In this document: positions 1 through 6,175 of the stretch, one piece after another
Layout of the letters: the number at the start of each line of letters is the position of its first letter
Numbering within the stretch: the stretch's first letter is position 1
Source of the DNA: Thiotrichaceae bacterium
GTDB taxonomy: Bacteria; Pseudomonadota; Gammaproteobacteria; Thiotrichales; Thiotrichaceae
Direction of reading: 5' to 3'
Assembly: GCA_027008665.1 (NCBI GenBank)
Contig: JALVEA010000381.1
Location: 1-7,898 of the forward strand
DNA: 7,898 bases
Position numbers and translations under genes: made by a program
Notes under the pieces: generated by a model
The model's database searches: none
Seen by the model: the letters and a program-made list of their open reading frames with translations, nothing else
What the model was told of the DNA's origin: nothing

Positions 1-55
1 AGATAAGCGTTCCGCGTCGGGCTTTATGATTAGTCTTATGTAATTCAAATTGCAT
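1..55 (-). CDS. tgt: tRNA-guanine transglycosylase, N-terminal fragment (cut by window edge)
   Basis: Reading leftward from the ATG at 55-53 gives MQFELHKTNHKARRGTLI, and the frame stays open to the window edge. This matches the conserved start of bacterial queuine tRNA-ribosyltransferase (E. coli Tgt begins MKFELDTTDGRARRGRLV). The enzyme exchanges guanine for preQ1 at the wobble position (G34) of tRNAs with GUN anticodons, in queuosine biosynthesis in the cytoplasm. Only 18 codons are visible, so the catalytic aspartates and zinc site lie outside the window. An in-frame ATG at 64-62 would add three residues (MSL). I prefer 55 because it aligns with the family start, but neither site has a convincing Shine-Dalgarno sequence. 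The identification rests on this short but characteristic stretch. Confidence 0.82.
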   Translation of the reverse strand, partial: MQFELHKTNHKARRGTLI

Positions 56-272
56 TAATGACATGGATTTTAGGCTCAAAGAATGGTTGAAAAGTAAGGA
101 TTCAATTATCTATACAATCGACTCCTAAAATTTTTAAGAATCAGGACTATACAGTAACTCTTATCACAACAATATATAGTTTTTTCATCAATAGTGTTTG
201 GCATGGTTTTTGCTTAAGGAAAATTTTGTTTTTTATAACGCTGTTACTCAGTGCTCCAGTTTTTAATTTCAC
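56..272. other. intergenic region upstream of tgt
   Basis: This AT-rich stretch separates the start of tgt (leftward) from the Uma2 remnant (rightward). I see no gene in it. Reading leftward, there are weak sigma70-like elements for tgt: TATAGA or the overlapping GATAAT at about 107-116, with a TTAAAA-like -35 roughly 17 bases upstream. The match is too poor for a separate promoter call. The missing N-terminal part of the Uma2 gene should lie in the right half, but I cannot align it there. The long minus-strand frame across this area has no recognisable protein character. Confidence 0.4.
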
Positions 273-619
273 GAGAAAAAGGAAGTGTAGGGAAAAATAA
301 AGGAGTTTAGCAATGAGACTACCCCAAGCAATAGAAGAAGACATGAGCTTTAATATCAGGAAATTTATTTGCAGCTTTACATGCCCATTCACGAGGCACA
401 TCTTGCAACGCTTTTATGGCAGATATGTTGCTAAAATTGCAGATTAATAATGAAGATATTGCTTATTATCCTGATTTAATGGTTGATTACGATAATCAAG
501 AAAAACGCTTTATTAAACACCCTACTGTTATTATTGAAGTGCCATCTAAAAGCACCGCAAAAATAACTAGCCCCATTAATTTACTGCCTAACAACTACTT
601 AAAGATTTTTGGAGAGTAA
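273..619 (+). pseudogene. Uma2-family (DUF820) endonuclease-like gene, decayed
   Basis: Two reading frames together give a recognisable Uma2-family sequence. The first part (frame from 273, TAG at 288-290, then GKIKEF...RRRHEL to 350) resembles the N-terminal region containing the usual 'E-x-x-x-G-x-I' turn. A net shift of two bases at about 351-352 then leads to LISGNLFAALHAH, followed by the part that is still open from the ATG at 416. That part carries the family hallmarks YYPDLMVDYD and HPTVIIEV. Uma2 proteins have a PD-(D/E)XK nuclease fold, and the Asp of YYPD and Glu of IIEV are the expected catalytic acids. Family members are usually about 180-200 residues, but here the sequence loses similarity after SKSTAKI and stops at 619. 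With an internal stop, a frameshift and no C-terminus, this is very likely a dead copy. The 67-codon frame at 416 is probably not an independent gene. The 5' limit is approximate. Confidence 0.72.
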
Positions 620-626
620 TATTTGG

Positions 627-1505
627 TTATATTCTAACACGAGGCGGATGAATCACTCCTGTGACTAAACCTGTTCCTAATAAGATAATGGCGGTTGCTA
701 GCCACATTCTTAAGCTAACAGTCTCGCCTAATAATAAATAGGCCCATATAAAAGAGAAGATAGGAATAATAAAGGTGACGCTGGTGGCTTTGGCTGGACC
801 AATATTGTGGATGAGTTTGAAGAAGAGAAGATAGGCGAATGCTGTACACAAAACGCCTAAAATAATGGCATAACTCCATGAGAGGGTTGGGATGGCGCTG
901 AAATCAGGTAAGAAAAATAAGGATAAAAAGAGCAGAAATAGGCTGGCAAAGAATAGGCTTCCTGCGGTTGCTGTCATGGTTGATACTTCTTTTAAATATT
1001 TTTTAGTGCTATTAGCGGCAATTCCATAGGTTAAAGTTGCCATTATTCCTGCAATAATCGGTAGCCATGAAATAGCATTCCAGCTTACTTTGTCCCAAAC
1101 TAAAAAGGTGACTCCTGAGATGGCAATTAGCATTCCTATCAGTTGTAATTGATTTAGTTTGTCTTTTAGCCAAAGATGAGCCACTAAGGCGCTAAAAATA
1201 GGGGTTATTGCATTTAAAATAGAGACCACTCCTGCGTTTAGCGATAGGCTGGCATAGGCAAGGAAAATAAAAGGTAGGGCGGAATTAAGAAGACCAATGA
1301 TAAATAAGCTTTTCCAATGTTTTATAAATTCTTGTAAGCGTTTTTTTTGTAATAAAAAACCGAATAAGCATAAGGTCGCTATAGTGACACGAATCGCAAT
1401 CAGGACAATAGGGCCAAAATGTTCTGCTGTTGCGCGCATAAAAATAAAAGAGCTACCCCAAATAGCGGCGAGTAGGATAAGTAATAAAATATCTGATAAT
1501 TTCAT
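627..1505 (-). CDS. EamA-family (DMT superfamily) transporter
   Basis: This 292-residue integral inner-membrane protein has about ten hydrophobic segments (roughly residues 5-23, 32-52, 66-84, 90-112, 120-137, 147-165, 177-198, 210-230, 240-260 and 265-285). They are arranged as two tandem EamA repeats. Each repeat contains the typical Pro-rich helix followed by an acidic turn: ITPIFSALVAHLWLKD in the first and IIPIFSFIWAYLLLGE in the second. The N-terminal AAIWGSSFIFMR is also a family signature. Length and topology are normal for drug/metabolite transporters that export amino acids, metabolites or toxic compounds, but the substrate cannot be read from the sequence. The start codon overlaps the dnaQ stop in an ATGA (1502-1505), so translation is probably coupled and the gene is the last of the methyltransferase-rnhA-dnaQ operon. 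I see no clear terminator after its stop. Confidence 0.88.
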   Translation of the reverse strand: MKLSDILLLILLAAIWGSSFIFMRATAEHFGPIVLIAIRVTIATLCLFGFLLQKKRLQEFIKHWKSLFIIGLLNSALPFIFLAYASLSLNAGVVSILNAITPIFSALVAHLWLKDKLNQLQLIGMLIAISGVTFLVWDKVSWNAISWLPIIAGIMATLTYGIAANSTKKYLKEVSTMTATAGSLFFASLFLLFLSLFFLPDFSAIPTLSWSYAIILGVLCTAFAYLLFFKLIHNIGPAKATSVTFIIPIFSFIWAYLLLGETVSLRMWLATAIILLGTGLVTGVIHPPRVRI

Positions 1506-2230
1506 TTAAACAGTGTTTTCCAACTGTCTTTTCCTGATATTTTTTCAATCGCGATCATACGTTCAATATGCATCGCTTCTTCCTCTTGATTGGCTTTGAT
1601 TACTTTTAGTGCATCGCTATTGATGCTAAGACGGCGTATTCCTGAAGCATTATTTGCTGAAGAATTTTCTGAGACATTTGATAAGGAAAGGGCTACTTGT
1701 CCGCCTGTCATGGCAAGATAAACATCGCCTAATATCTGCGAATCGAGTAAAGCCCCGTGTAATGTACGATGCTCATTATTGATGTCATAGCGTTTACAAA
1801 GAGCGTCTAGACTATTGCGTTGTCCGGGGTGTCGATCTCGTGCCATGACTAAGGAGTCTGTAATGGTGCAGATTGTTTCTAAATGCTCGAATTTTTCGCC
1901 TGTTTTTTGATAATGCAAATCCAGCTCGTAATTTAAAAAACCAATATCAAAAGGTGCATTATGAATAATCAGTTCAGCACCTCGGATATAGTCAATAAAT
2001 GCCTGCGTGATTTGCTCAAAGCGTGGTTTATCGGCAAGAAACTCCTGAGTAATGCCATGAACAGCCAATGCCCCTGCATCTATTTCACGGTCAGGTTGAA
2101 TGTATTGATGATAATCATTGCCCGTCATTTTACGGTCGATCATTTCCACACAACCTATTTCAATAATGCGATGACCATCTTTGGTTTCTAGACCTGTGGT
2201 TTCTGTATCTAGTAAAATTTGTCTATTCAT
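1502..2230 (-). CDS. dnaQ: DNA polymerase III epsilon subunit (3'-5' proofreading exonuclease)
   Basis: DnaQ is the proofreading subunit of the replicative polymerase core, binding the alpha and theta subunits. All DEDDh exonuclease motifs are present: ExoI LDTETTGLE with D8 and E10, ExoII HNAPFDIGFLNYEL with D95, and ExoIII HRTLHGALLDSQ with H158 and D163. The length of 242 residues matches the family. After the nuclease domain comes GGQVALSL (about residues 176-183), at the place where E. coli epsilon carries its beta-clamp contact QTSMAF. QVALSL is therefore a likely clamp-binding motif. The C-terminal tail (about 200-242) should contact the alpha subunit. The ATG overlaps the rnhA stop in ATGA (2227-2230), and its own stop overlaps the EamA start. 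In E. coli rnhA and dnaQ diverge. Here they are co-directional, as in Pseudomonas. Confidence 0.97.
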   Translation of the reverse strand: MNRQILLDTETTGLETKDGHRIIEIGCVEMIDRKMTGNDYHQYIQPDREIDAGALAVHGITQEFLADKPRFEQITQAFIDYIRGAELIIHNAPFDIGFLNYELDLHYQKTGEKFEHLETICTITDSLVMARDRHPGQRNSLDALCKRYDINNEHRTLHGALLDSQILGDVYLAMTGGQVALSLSNVSENSSANNASGIRRLSINSDALKVIKANQEEEAMHIERMIAIEKISGKDSWKTLFK

Positions 2231-2679
2231 TCATTACCGCCTTTTTCATCCATGGCACGATTTGCTAAGGCATCGACGCGATCATTTTCAATATGACCAC
2301 TGTGTCCTTTGACCCATTTCCAATCAATATGATGCTTTTGGGCAATTTTGTCTAAGCGTTGCCATAAGTCTTTATTTTTAACGGGTTGCTTGGAGGCTGT
2401 TTTCCAGTCACGCTTTTTCCAGTTAGTCATCCAGAGGGTAATTCCTTGTCGGACATATTGAGAATCCGTGGTTAAAATAACATTACAAGGCTCTGTTAAT
2501 GTTTCTAAGCCTTTAATGGCAGCCATTAGCTCCATGCGATTATTAGTTGTTTTGGCTTCATAACCATAAAGTTCTTTTTCATGTTTATTATAACGCAATA
2601 ATGCTCCCCAACCACCAATGCCTGGGTTTCCTCGGCAACCGCCATCTGTAAAAAGTTCTACTGTTTTTTTATCTGTCAT
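2227..2679 (-). CDS. rnhA: ribonuclease HI
   Basis: This type 1 RNase H cleaves the RNA strand of RNA:DNA hybrids, removing primers and R-loops in the cytoplasm. It has the usual length of 150 residues. The catalytic set is complete: D12 in ELFTDGGCRGNPG, E50 in NNRMELMAAI, D72 in TTDSQYV, H126 in VKGHSGH and D136 in NDRVDALA. The basic handle region is present at about residues 86-104 (WKKRDWKTASKQPVKNK), which is typical of the bacterial HI enzymes that bind substrate through it. The start lies 12 bases after the methyltransferase stop, and I see no good Shine-Dalgarno, so translation probably depends on the upstream gene. The stop overlaps the dnaQ start by four bases. Confidence 0.97.
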   Translation of the reverse strand: MTDKKTVELFTDGGCRGNPGIGGWGALLRYNKHEKELYGYEAKTTNNRMELMAAIKGLETLTEPCNVILTTDSQYVRQGITLWMTNWKKRDWKTASKQPVKNKDLWQRLDKIAQKHHIDWKWVKGHSGHIENDRVDALANRAMDEKGGNE

Positions 2680-2691
2680 TATATTTACAAT

Positions 2692-3495
2692 TTAATTTTG
2701 AAAATGCGTTCGTCGTACCCGCTGTGCGGTACGATTAAGCGCAACTTTTCCGCCCGTTAAGACAAAAGGTGTTTCCCATGCTTTTTTATACGGACGCATA
2801 GCAACGACGTGTTTTTTAGCATGAATAATATAAAGGCTACCAAGTATTGGCCATAATTTTTGACCCCATTTTTCTAACCATGCGCTCCCTGTAAATAGCT
2901 TTTCATTTTTTATATTAGGGCGAAAACCTAAATAATTGACTTCCAGTGTCTCAAAGCCTAATAAAGAAAACCAGTCACGAACATGCAAGACGCTTCGTGT
3001 TCTATATTGCTTTAGCTTCGAAGAGGGATAATTTTTTATTGTTTGTTGAGTATCTTTATTTTTTTTTCGTAATAATTTTAAAGATCGTTTTGCTCCCGTG
3101 AGTGCATAAGGATTAAAACCAATAAGAATACAATGCCCTTCGGGTACTAAAACACGATCAATTTCACGCAAGACTTGATGTGGATTATGTGAACATTCTA
3201 GAACATGGCTGGCAATAACCAGATCCACTTCATCAGAGGCAATAGGTAGCTGTTCAGGTATTGCGATTAAATCATTGCTCTTTGTATTACAGCCTATTGA
3301 AAAACCCGCTGAAATTCTTGAGTTTTTTAAAAATTCTTTGCGACCACCTAAAATCCCTAAATTTAAACAATAATAGCCAAAAATTTCTGATAAATAGTCA
3401 GATATAATAGCATCTAGCATAAGTAATGCTTGCTGTCCAGCAAGACCTTGATACCAGATGGCGCAATCTTTAGTTCTATTTTTGTCTGTATTCAT
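2692..3495 (-). CDS. YafS-like class I SAM-dependent methyltransferase
   Basis: This 267-residue protein resembles the methyltransferase encoded beside rnhA in many gammaproteobacteria (E. coli YafS). Positions below are counted from the ATG at 3495. The clearest part is the middle: an acidic post-II/IV segment with VDLVIASHVLECSHNPHQVL (about residues 90-109), then LREIDRVLVPEGHCILIGFNPY (motif VI region). The motif I region is not a classical GxGxG but LNLGILGG (about 44-51), as is usual for this divergent subfamily. The substrate is unknown. The frame can be extended to a GTG at 3534, which would add 13 residues (MFYLSPPPKDILK) through a run of seven C. I prefer the ATG because AAGGA lies about ten bases upstream and the extension does not look conserved. 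It is the first gene of the operon, 12 bases before rnhA. The neighbour gloB, present at this place in E. coli and Pseudomonas, is missing. Confidence 0.87.
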   Translation of the reverse strand: MNTDKNRTKDCAIWYQGLAGQQALLMLDAIISDYLSEIFGYYCLNLGILGGRKEFLKNSRISAGFSIGCNTKSNDLIAIPEQLPIASDEVDLVIASHVLECSHNPHQVLREIDRVLVPEGHCILIGFNPYALTGAKRSLKLLRKKNKDTQQTIKNYPSSKLKQYRTRSVLHVRDWFSLLGFETLEVNYLGFRPNIKNEKLFTGSAWLEKWGQKLWPILGSLYIIHAKKHVVAMRPYKKAWETPFVLTGGKVALNRTAQRVRRTHFQN

Positions 3496-3797
3496 TTTTA
3501 GAATGTCCTTAGGCGGGGGGGACAAGTAAAACACTTGTGGCTACCTTTCGATAAATTTTAGGGACTTCGTCTTAAACTAATAGCCTAAGTTCCCTTTCCG
3601 ATAAGCAACCTTATTGATTCAGCTTATGTTCAACCAAATCACATAGAATGGTTTATCGATAAACATAATAAAATGAAGCCGTGGAGCGTGCATCACCCAA
3701 TCAAACTATCGACTGATGCATGAATCGAATTAATAAAAATAACACGGTTAACATTAAATAAAAACAACAAAAATCAACGATGTTTGGGGTTAACAAT
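3496..3797. promoter_or_regulatory. divergent control region between the methyltransferase operon and mltD
   Basis: About 300 bases without a gene separate two divergent transcription units, so promoters for both must lie here. I could not pick a sigma70 promoter with good spacing in either direction. The region is rich in dyad symmetry: ACAAGT/ACTTGT (3522-3538), AGGGACTT/AAGTTCCCT with one bulged base (3560-3595), ATAAGC/GCTTAT (3601-3627), the perfect palindrome GTTTATCGATAAAC (3651-3664), and TGCATCA/TGATGCA (3689-3720). GGTTAACA occurs twice, at 3746 and 3788, exactly 42 bases apart. These may be operator sites or leader-RNA hairpins. Their function is not shown by the sequence. Confidence 0.5.
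3651..3664. repeat. 14-bp perfect palindrome, possible operator
   Basis: GTTTATCGATAAAC is a perfect 14-base palindrome in the middle of the divergent region, about 134 bases before the mltD start and 156 bases before the methyltransferase start. A gap-free palindrome of this size at the centre of a divergent promoter region could bind a dimeric regulator acting on both units. No regulator gene is in the window, and the site occurs once here. Confidence 0.4.
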
Positions 3798-5378
3798 ATG
3801 TACCATCAAAGAAAACTGGCAGTGGCCGTCTCTGCTGCCTTGGCTATTTCTGTATTTTCAGGTTGTAGCACAAATCATACGATAAAGAAGCAATCTTCGT
3901 ATCAACAGACAATGGGAGATGTGGAATTCCATAAAGCGGCTCATTTGCTAATGAATTCGAGCCCATCCCAAGTAGTGTATCAAGGTGCTAGCATTCAGAA
4001 AGCATCTTACCATCCTACTAGTACTGCTGTCAGACTAAAAAAAGCGTCTTATCGTCCTACTCGCACTGAAAGTTCACGTAAAATAGGTATTGTTAAGGAT
4101 CTTGAAAAAGCAGCTACCCTATTAGGAGTCACGAAAAAACCTAGGCGAATCCAAAATATTTATCGTCCTGCAAAAAGCAGCCAAGTTTACCATCCACAAC
4201 TTAGAAAAGTAGCAAATCTACTGGGAGTCAATACAAAAAACAATCAGGCAAAGCAACGGTTCATCGCACAACAAGCTCTGAGTCCATTACGACAACAGGT
4301 AGCCCGTGGCAATGATAATATGTGGCATCGTATCTACCGTGGTCAGAAAATGGGAAGCTACGCTAAGCACCCTAAAGTTCGTCGTTTTATTAGGCATTAT
4401 GCAAGTAATCCTGAACGCTTAAACCGTATTACTAGTCGCGCTTCTAAATATTTATTTATGGTCGTTGCAGAGCTAGAACGGCGTAAAATGCCTACCGAAT
4501 TAGCCTTGCTCCCCTTTGTGGAAAGTGCCTATGTCAATACTGCTCGATCTCATGCGTCGGCGGCTGGAATGTGGCAATTTATCCCTTCAACAGGTCGCTT
4601 ATATGGGCTTAAACAACGACGTGGTTATGATGGACGTATGGATTCTTTTGAATCGACGCGTGCGGCATTAGATTATTTGCAAAAATTAAATAGAGACTTT
4701 AACGGCGATTGGTTTTTATCACTTGCAGCTTATAATGCAGGAGAAGGGCGTGTGCAACGTGCAATAGATTATAATCGTCGTAAAGGACGACCAACAAATT
4801 ACTGGAGTTTACGCCTACCGAGGGAAACAAAAGAATATGTACCGCGTTTATTAGCTTATAAAGAAATTATTCGTCATCCTAAACGCTATGGTATACGTCT
4901 ACCCACCGCGACTAGCCGACCTGCTTTAGTGCCTGTTTGGGTTAATAAAGTGATAGACTTACGCAAGGTGGCTCGTCAGGCTGGATTACCTATTTATACA
5001 TTGACTGCATTAAACCCAAGTTATTTAAAGGGGATTACCACACCTCGATTATCTAAACGCATTATTTTACCCGCTCGTTATGCAGGTCATTTACACCATA
5101 TCATCCGAAAAATGCCAAGCGCAAAAGATTCCAATTACCGTTACACCAAACGATACAGTAAAAAACGCTCAAGCAAGCGCTATAAAAAATCAAAGCGAAG
5201 CAGTAAACGTATTATTACGCATCGTATACGTCGTGGCGAGACTTTGTATAAAATTGCTTTGCGTCATGGAACAACGGTAAAGAAAATTATGCGTATGAAT
5301 AAACTTCGTTCTTCTAAAGTACAAGCAGGCAGGCGGCTTAAGATTGCGAGCAAAAGAAGCGGAAAAAGTTATTCTTGA
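3798..5378 (+). CDS. mltD: membrane-bound lytic murein transglycosylase D (lipoprotein, SLT + LysM)
   Basis: MltD cleaves the MurNAc-GlcNAc bond of peptidoglycan, forming 1,6-anhydromuropeptides. Residues are counted from the ATG at 3798 (526 aa). A signal peptide ends in VFSGC with lipidation Cys23. Ser at +2 predicts outer-membrane sorting. Residues about 40-150 form a basic, repeat-containing region. The SLT domain (about 215-335) has PFVESAYVNTARS with catalytic Glu242, GMWQFIPSTGRLYGL, and LSLAAYNAGEGRV. Residues 380-430 resemble the degenerate LysM-like segment seen after SLT in MltD. A very basic linker (about 447-480) leads to one C-terminal LysM domain (HRIRRGETLYKIALRHGTT, about 475-518). 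E. coli MltD has two LysM repeats and a less basic linker. An upstream ATG at 3780 is in frame, but GGGG eight bases before 3798 favours the later start. The gene faces the methyltransferase operon divergently, as mltD often does. Confidence 0.95.
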   Translation: MYHQRKLAVAVSAALAISVFSGCSTNHTIKKQSSYQQTMGDVEFHKAAHLLMNSSPSQVVYQGASIQKASYHPTSTAVRLKKASYRPTRTESSRKIGIVKDLEKAATLLGVTKKPRRIQNIYRPAKSSQVYHPQLRKVANLLGVNTKNNQAKQRFIAQQALSPLRQQVARGNDNMWHRIYRGQKMGSYAKHPKVRRFIRHYASNPERLNRITSRASKYLFMVVAELERRKMPTELALLPFVESAYVNTARSHASAAGMWQFIPSTGRLYGLKQRRGYDGRMDSFESTRAALDYLQKLNRDFNGDWFLSLAAYNAGEGRVQRAIDYNRRKGRPTNYWSLRLPRETKEYVPRLLAYKEIIRHPKRYGIRLPTATSRPALVPVWVNKVIDLRKVARQAGLPIYTLTALNPSYLKGITTPRLSKRIILPARYAGHLHHIIRKMPSAKDSNYRYTKRYSKKRSSKRYKKSKRSSKRIITHRIRRGETLYKIALRHGTTVKKIMRMNKLRSSKVQAGRRLKIASKRSGKSYS

Positions 5379-5381
5379 AAT

Positions 5382-5407
5382 TAAAGGCGTAAGCAAATGA
5401 GCCTTTA
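5382..5407. terminator. hairpin in convergent intergenic space (bidirectional terminator candidate)
   Basis: TAAAGGC at 5382-5388 pairs perfectly with GCCTTTA at 5401-5407 around a 12-base loop, starting four bases after the mltD stop. On the minus strand the stem is followed by ATTTC, a weak U-rich tail, so it may end leftward transcription from the PhnD-like gene as well as lie in the mltD 3' end. Confidence 0.5.
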
Positions 5408-5408
5408 G

Positions 5409-5436
5409 AGGCTGTGTAGGAATACTTACACAGTCT
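5409..5436. terminator. second hairpin between mltD and the PhnD-like gene
   Basis: AGGCTGTGTA (5409-5418) pairs with TACACAGTCT (5427-5436) as a ten-pair stem including one G-U, with an eight-base loop. It overlaps the stop codon of the leftward PhnD-like gene and follows the mltD end by 31 bases. There is no strong T run on either side, so it may act together with the adjacent hairpin or mainly protect the 3' ends of both messages. Confidence 0.55.
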
Positions 5437-6175
5437 ATAAGGTATCCATCAGGTCAATCATAAACTCTGTATCTTCTTGTGTTTGTTGTTCCCAGCCTGT
5501 CAGTCCCATTGCTTTAAGCACATCTGCACCTTTTGAATCGTGTTGCATATTCATTAACAGTGACTGTAGTTGTTGATGATATGGTTGCAGTTTTGGTCCC
5601 GCGAGTAAAATATGACGAATAATAAATATCTCACTGGTCATTAACACCTTCAATTCATTCCTAATAAGATGTGATAGATCATAATAGGCATCCTTGAGAA
5701 AAAAGCCGATATCTGCATTATGTTGTAAAAGCTGTTTAGCAACTAGTACATAGCTATCCATTTGCTGAATATCGGTATTATTAGCATTAAGATCGGCGGG
5801 TTCTAGCATCATCATACCCATTAGATGCACATCAGGGTCATCCGTGGTAACAATCTTTAAACCCTGTTGCAACGCTTCAATATTCTCAATTGGCGCTTGC
5901 TGATGACATGCAATGATTGTTTCATCCGCTTTACTCAAGGGCGCGGCTAATGCAACAAAGCCTTTTTCGCGTACTAACATCGCCGCGTCATAAGGATTAG
6001 CATAGATTAAATCAATTTTATCCTCTGCAATTGCCTCACGCTGTTGGCTAAAACTATCATACAGCTCTAGGTGAAAAGCTAACTCTGTTTGACGTTGTAG
6101 CCATGTATTAAACACATACCACCCAGCAATATGCTTGGGGGTAAAATCAGGGCTAACACTTAAAACGTAGGGCAT
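5435..6175 (-). CDS. PhnD-like (phosphate/phosphonate-type) substrate-binding protein without signal peptide
   Basis: This 246-residue protein has the character of the PhnD/SsuA-like periplasmic binding fold. Visible parts are an N-terminal beta-strand LSVSPDFTP, an amphipathic helix GWYVFNTWLQRQTELAF, and LYDSFSQQREAIAEDKIDLIYANPYDAAMLV (about 39-67). The last matches the family pattern of a helix leading into a strand with D-x-x-x-x-N/G-P. KIVTTDDPDVHLMGMMML (about 107-124) resembles the helix-capping ligand loop. VAKQLLQHNADIGFFLKDAYYDL (about 145-167) is the second-lobe segment. No signal peptide or lipobox precedes the fold, and no permease or ATPase genes adjoin it, so it is probably cytoplasmic and not a transporter component. 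It begins inside the PAS gene (16-bp overlap), with a good AGGAGA about seven bases before its ATG. I infer a ligand-sensing role with the PAS protein. The ligand is unknown. Confidence 0.72.
   Translation of the reverse strand: MPYVLSVSPDFTPKHIAGWYVFNTWLQRQTELAFHLELYDSFSQQREAIAEDKIDLIYANPYDAAMLVREKGFVALAAPLSKADETIIACHQQAPIENIEALQQGLKIVTTDDPDVHLMGMMMLEPADLNANNTDIQQMDSYVLVAKQLLQHNADIGFFLKDAYYDLSHLIRNELKVLMTSEIFIIRHILLAGPKLQPYHQQLQSLLMNMQHDSKGADVLKAMGLTGWEQQTQEDTEFMIDLMDTL

Noticed and set aside
147..401. 84-codon minus-strand frame
   Set aside because: It is partly antisense to the Uma2 remnant, is hydrophobic by composition only, and has no family resemblance.
416..619. 67-codon plus-strand frame as an independent small gene
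   Set aside because: It is the middle part of a Uma2-family gene whose preceding portion is visible in another frame, so it is a fragment.
1297..1509. 70-codon plus-strand frame
   Set aside because: It is fully antisense to the start of the EamA gene, whose reading frame and topology are convincing.
1961..2191. 76-codon plus-strand frame
   Set aside because: It is antisense to the N-terminal exonuclease motifs of dnaQ and has no protein signature.
3780..3797. Upstream in-frame ATG at 3780 as the mltD start
   Set aside because: It has no Shine-Dalgarno and would put six extra residues in front of a normal lipoprotein signal peptide. The ATG at 3798 has GGGG eight bases upstream.
5080..5396. 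Overlapping frames on both strands at the 3' end of mltD (5080-5280 plus, 5190-5396 minus)
   Set aside because: They shadow the linker and LysM coding region of mltD, where the repetitive Lys/Arg codons keep other frames open.
5413..5433. CTGT...ACAG in the convergent intergenic region as a LexA box
   Set aside because: The two halves are 14 bases apart, not the eight of a LexA site, and the location between gene ends fits a terminator stem better.
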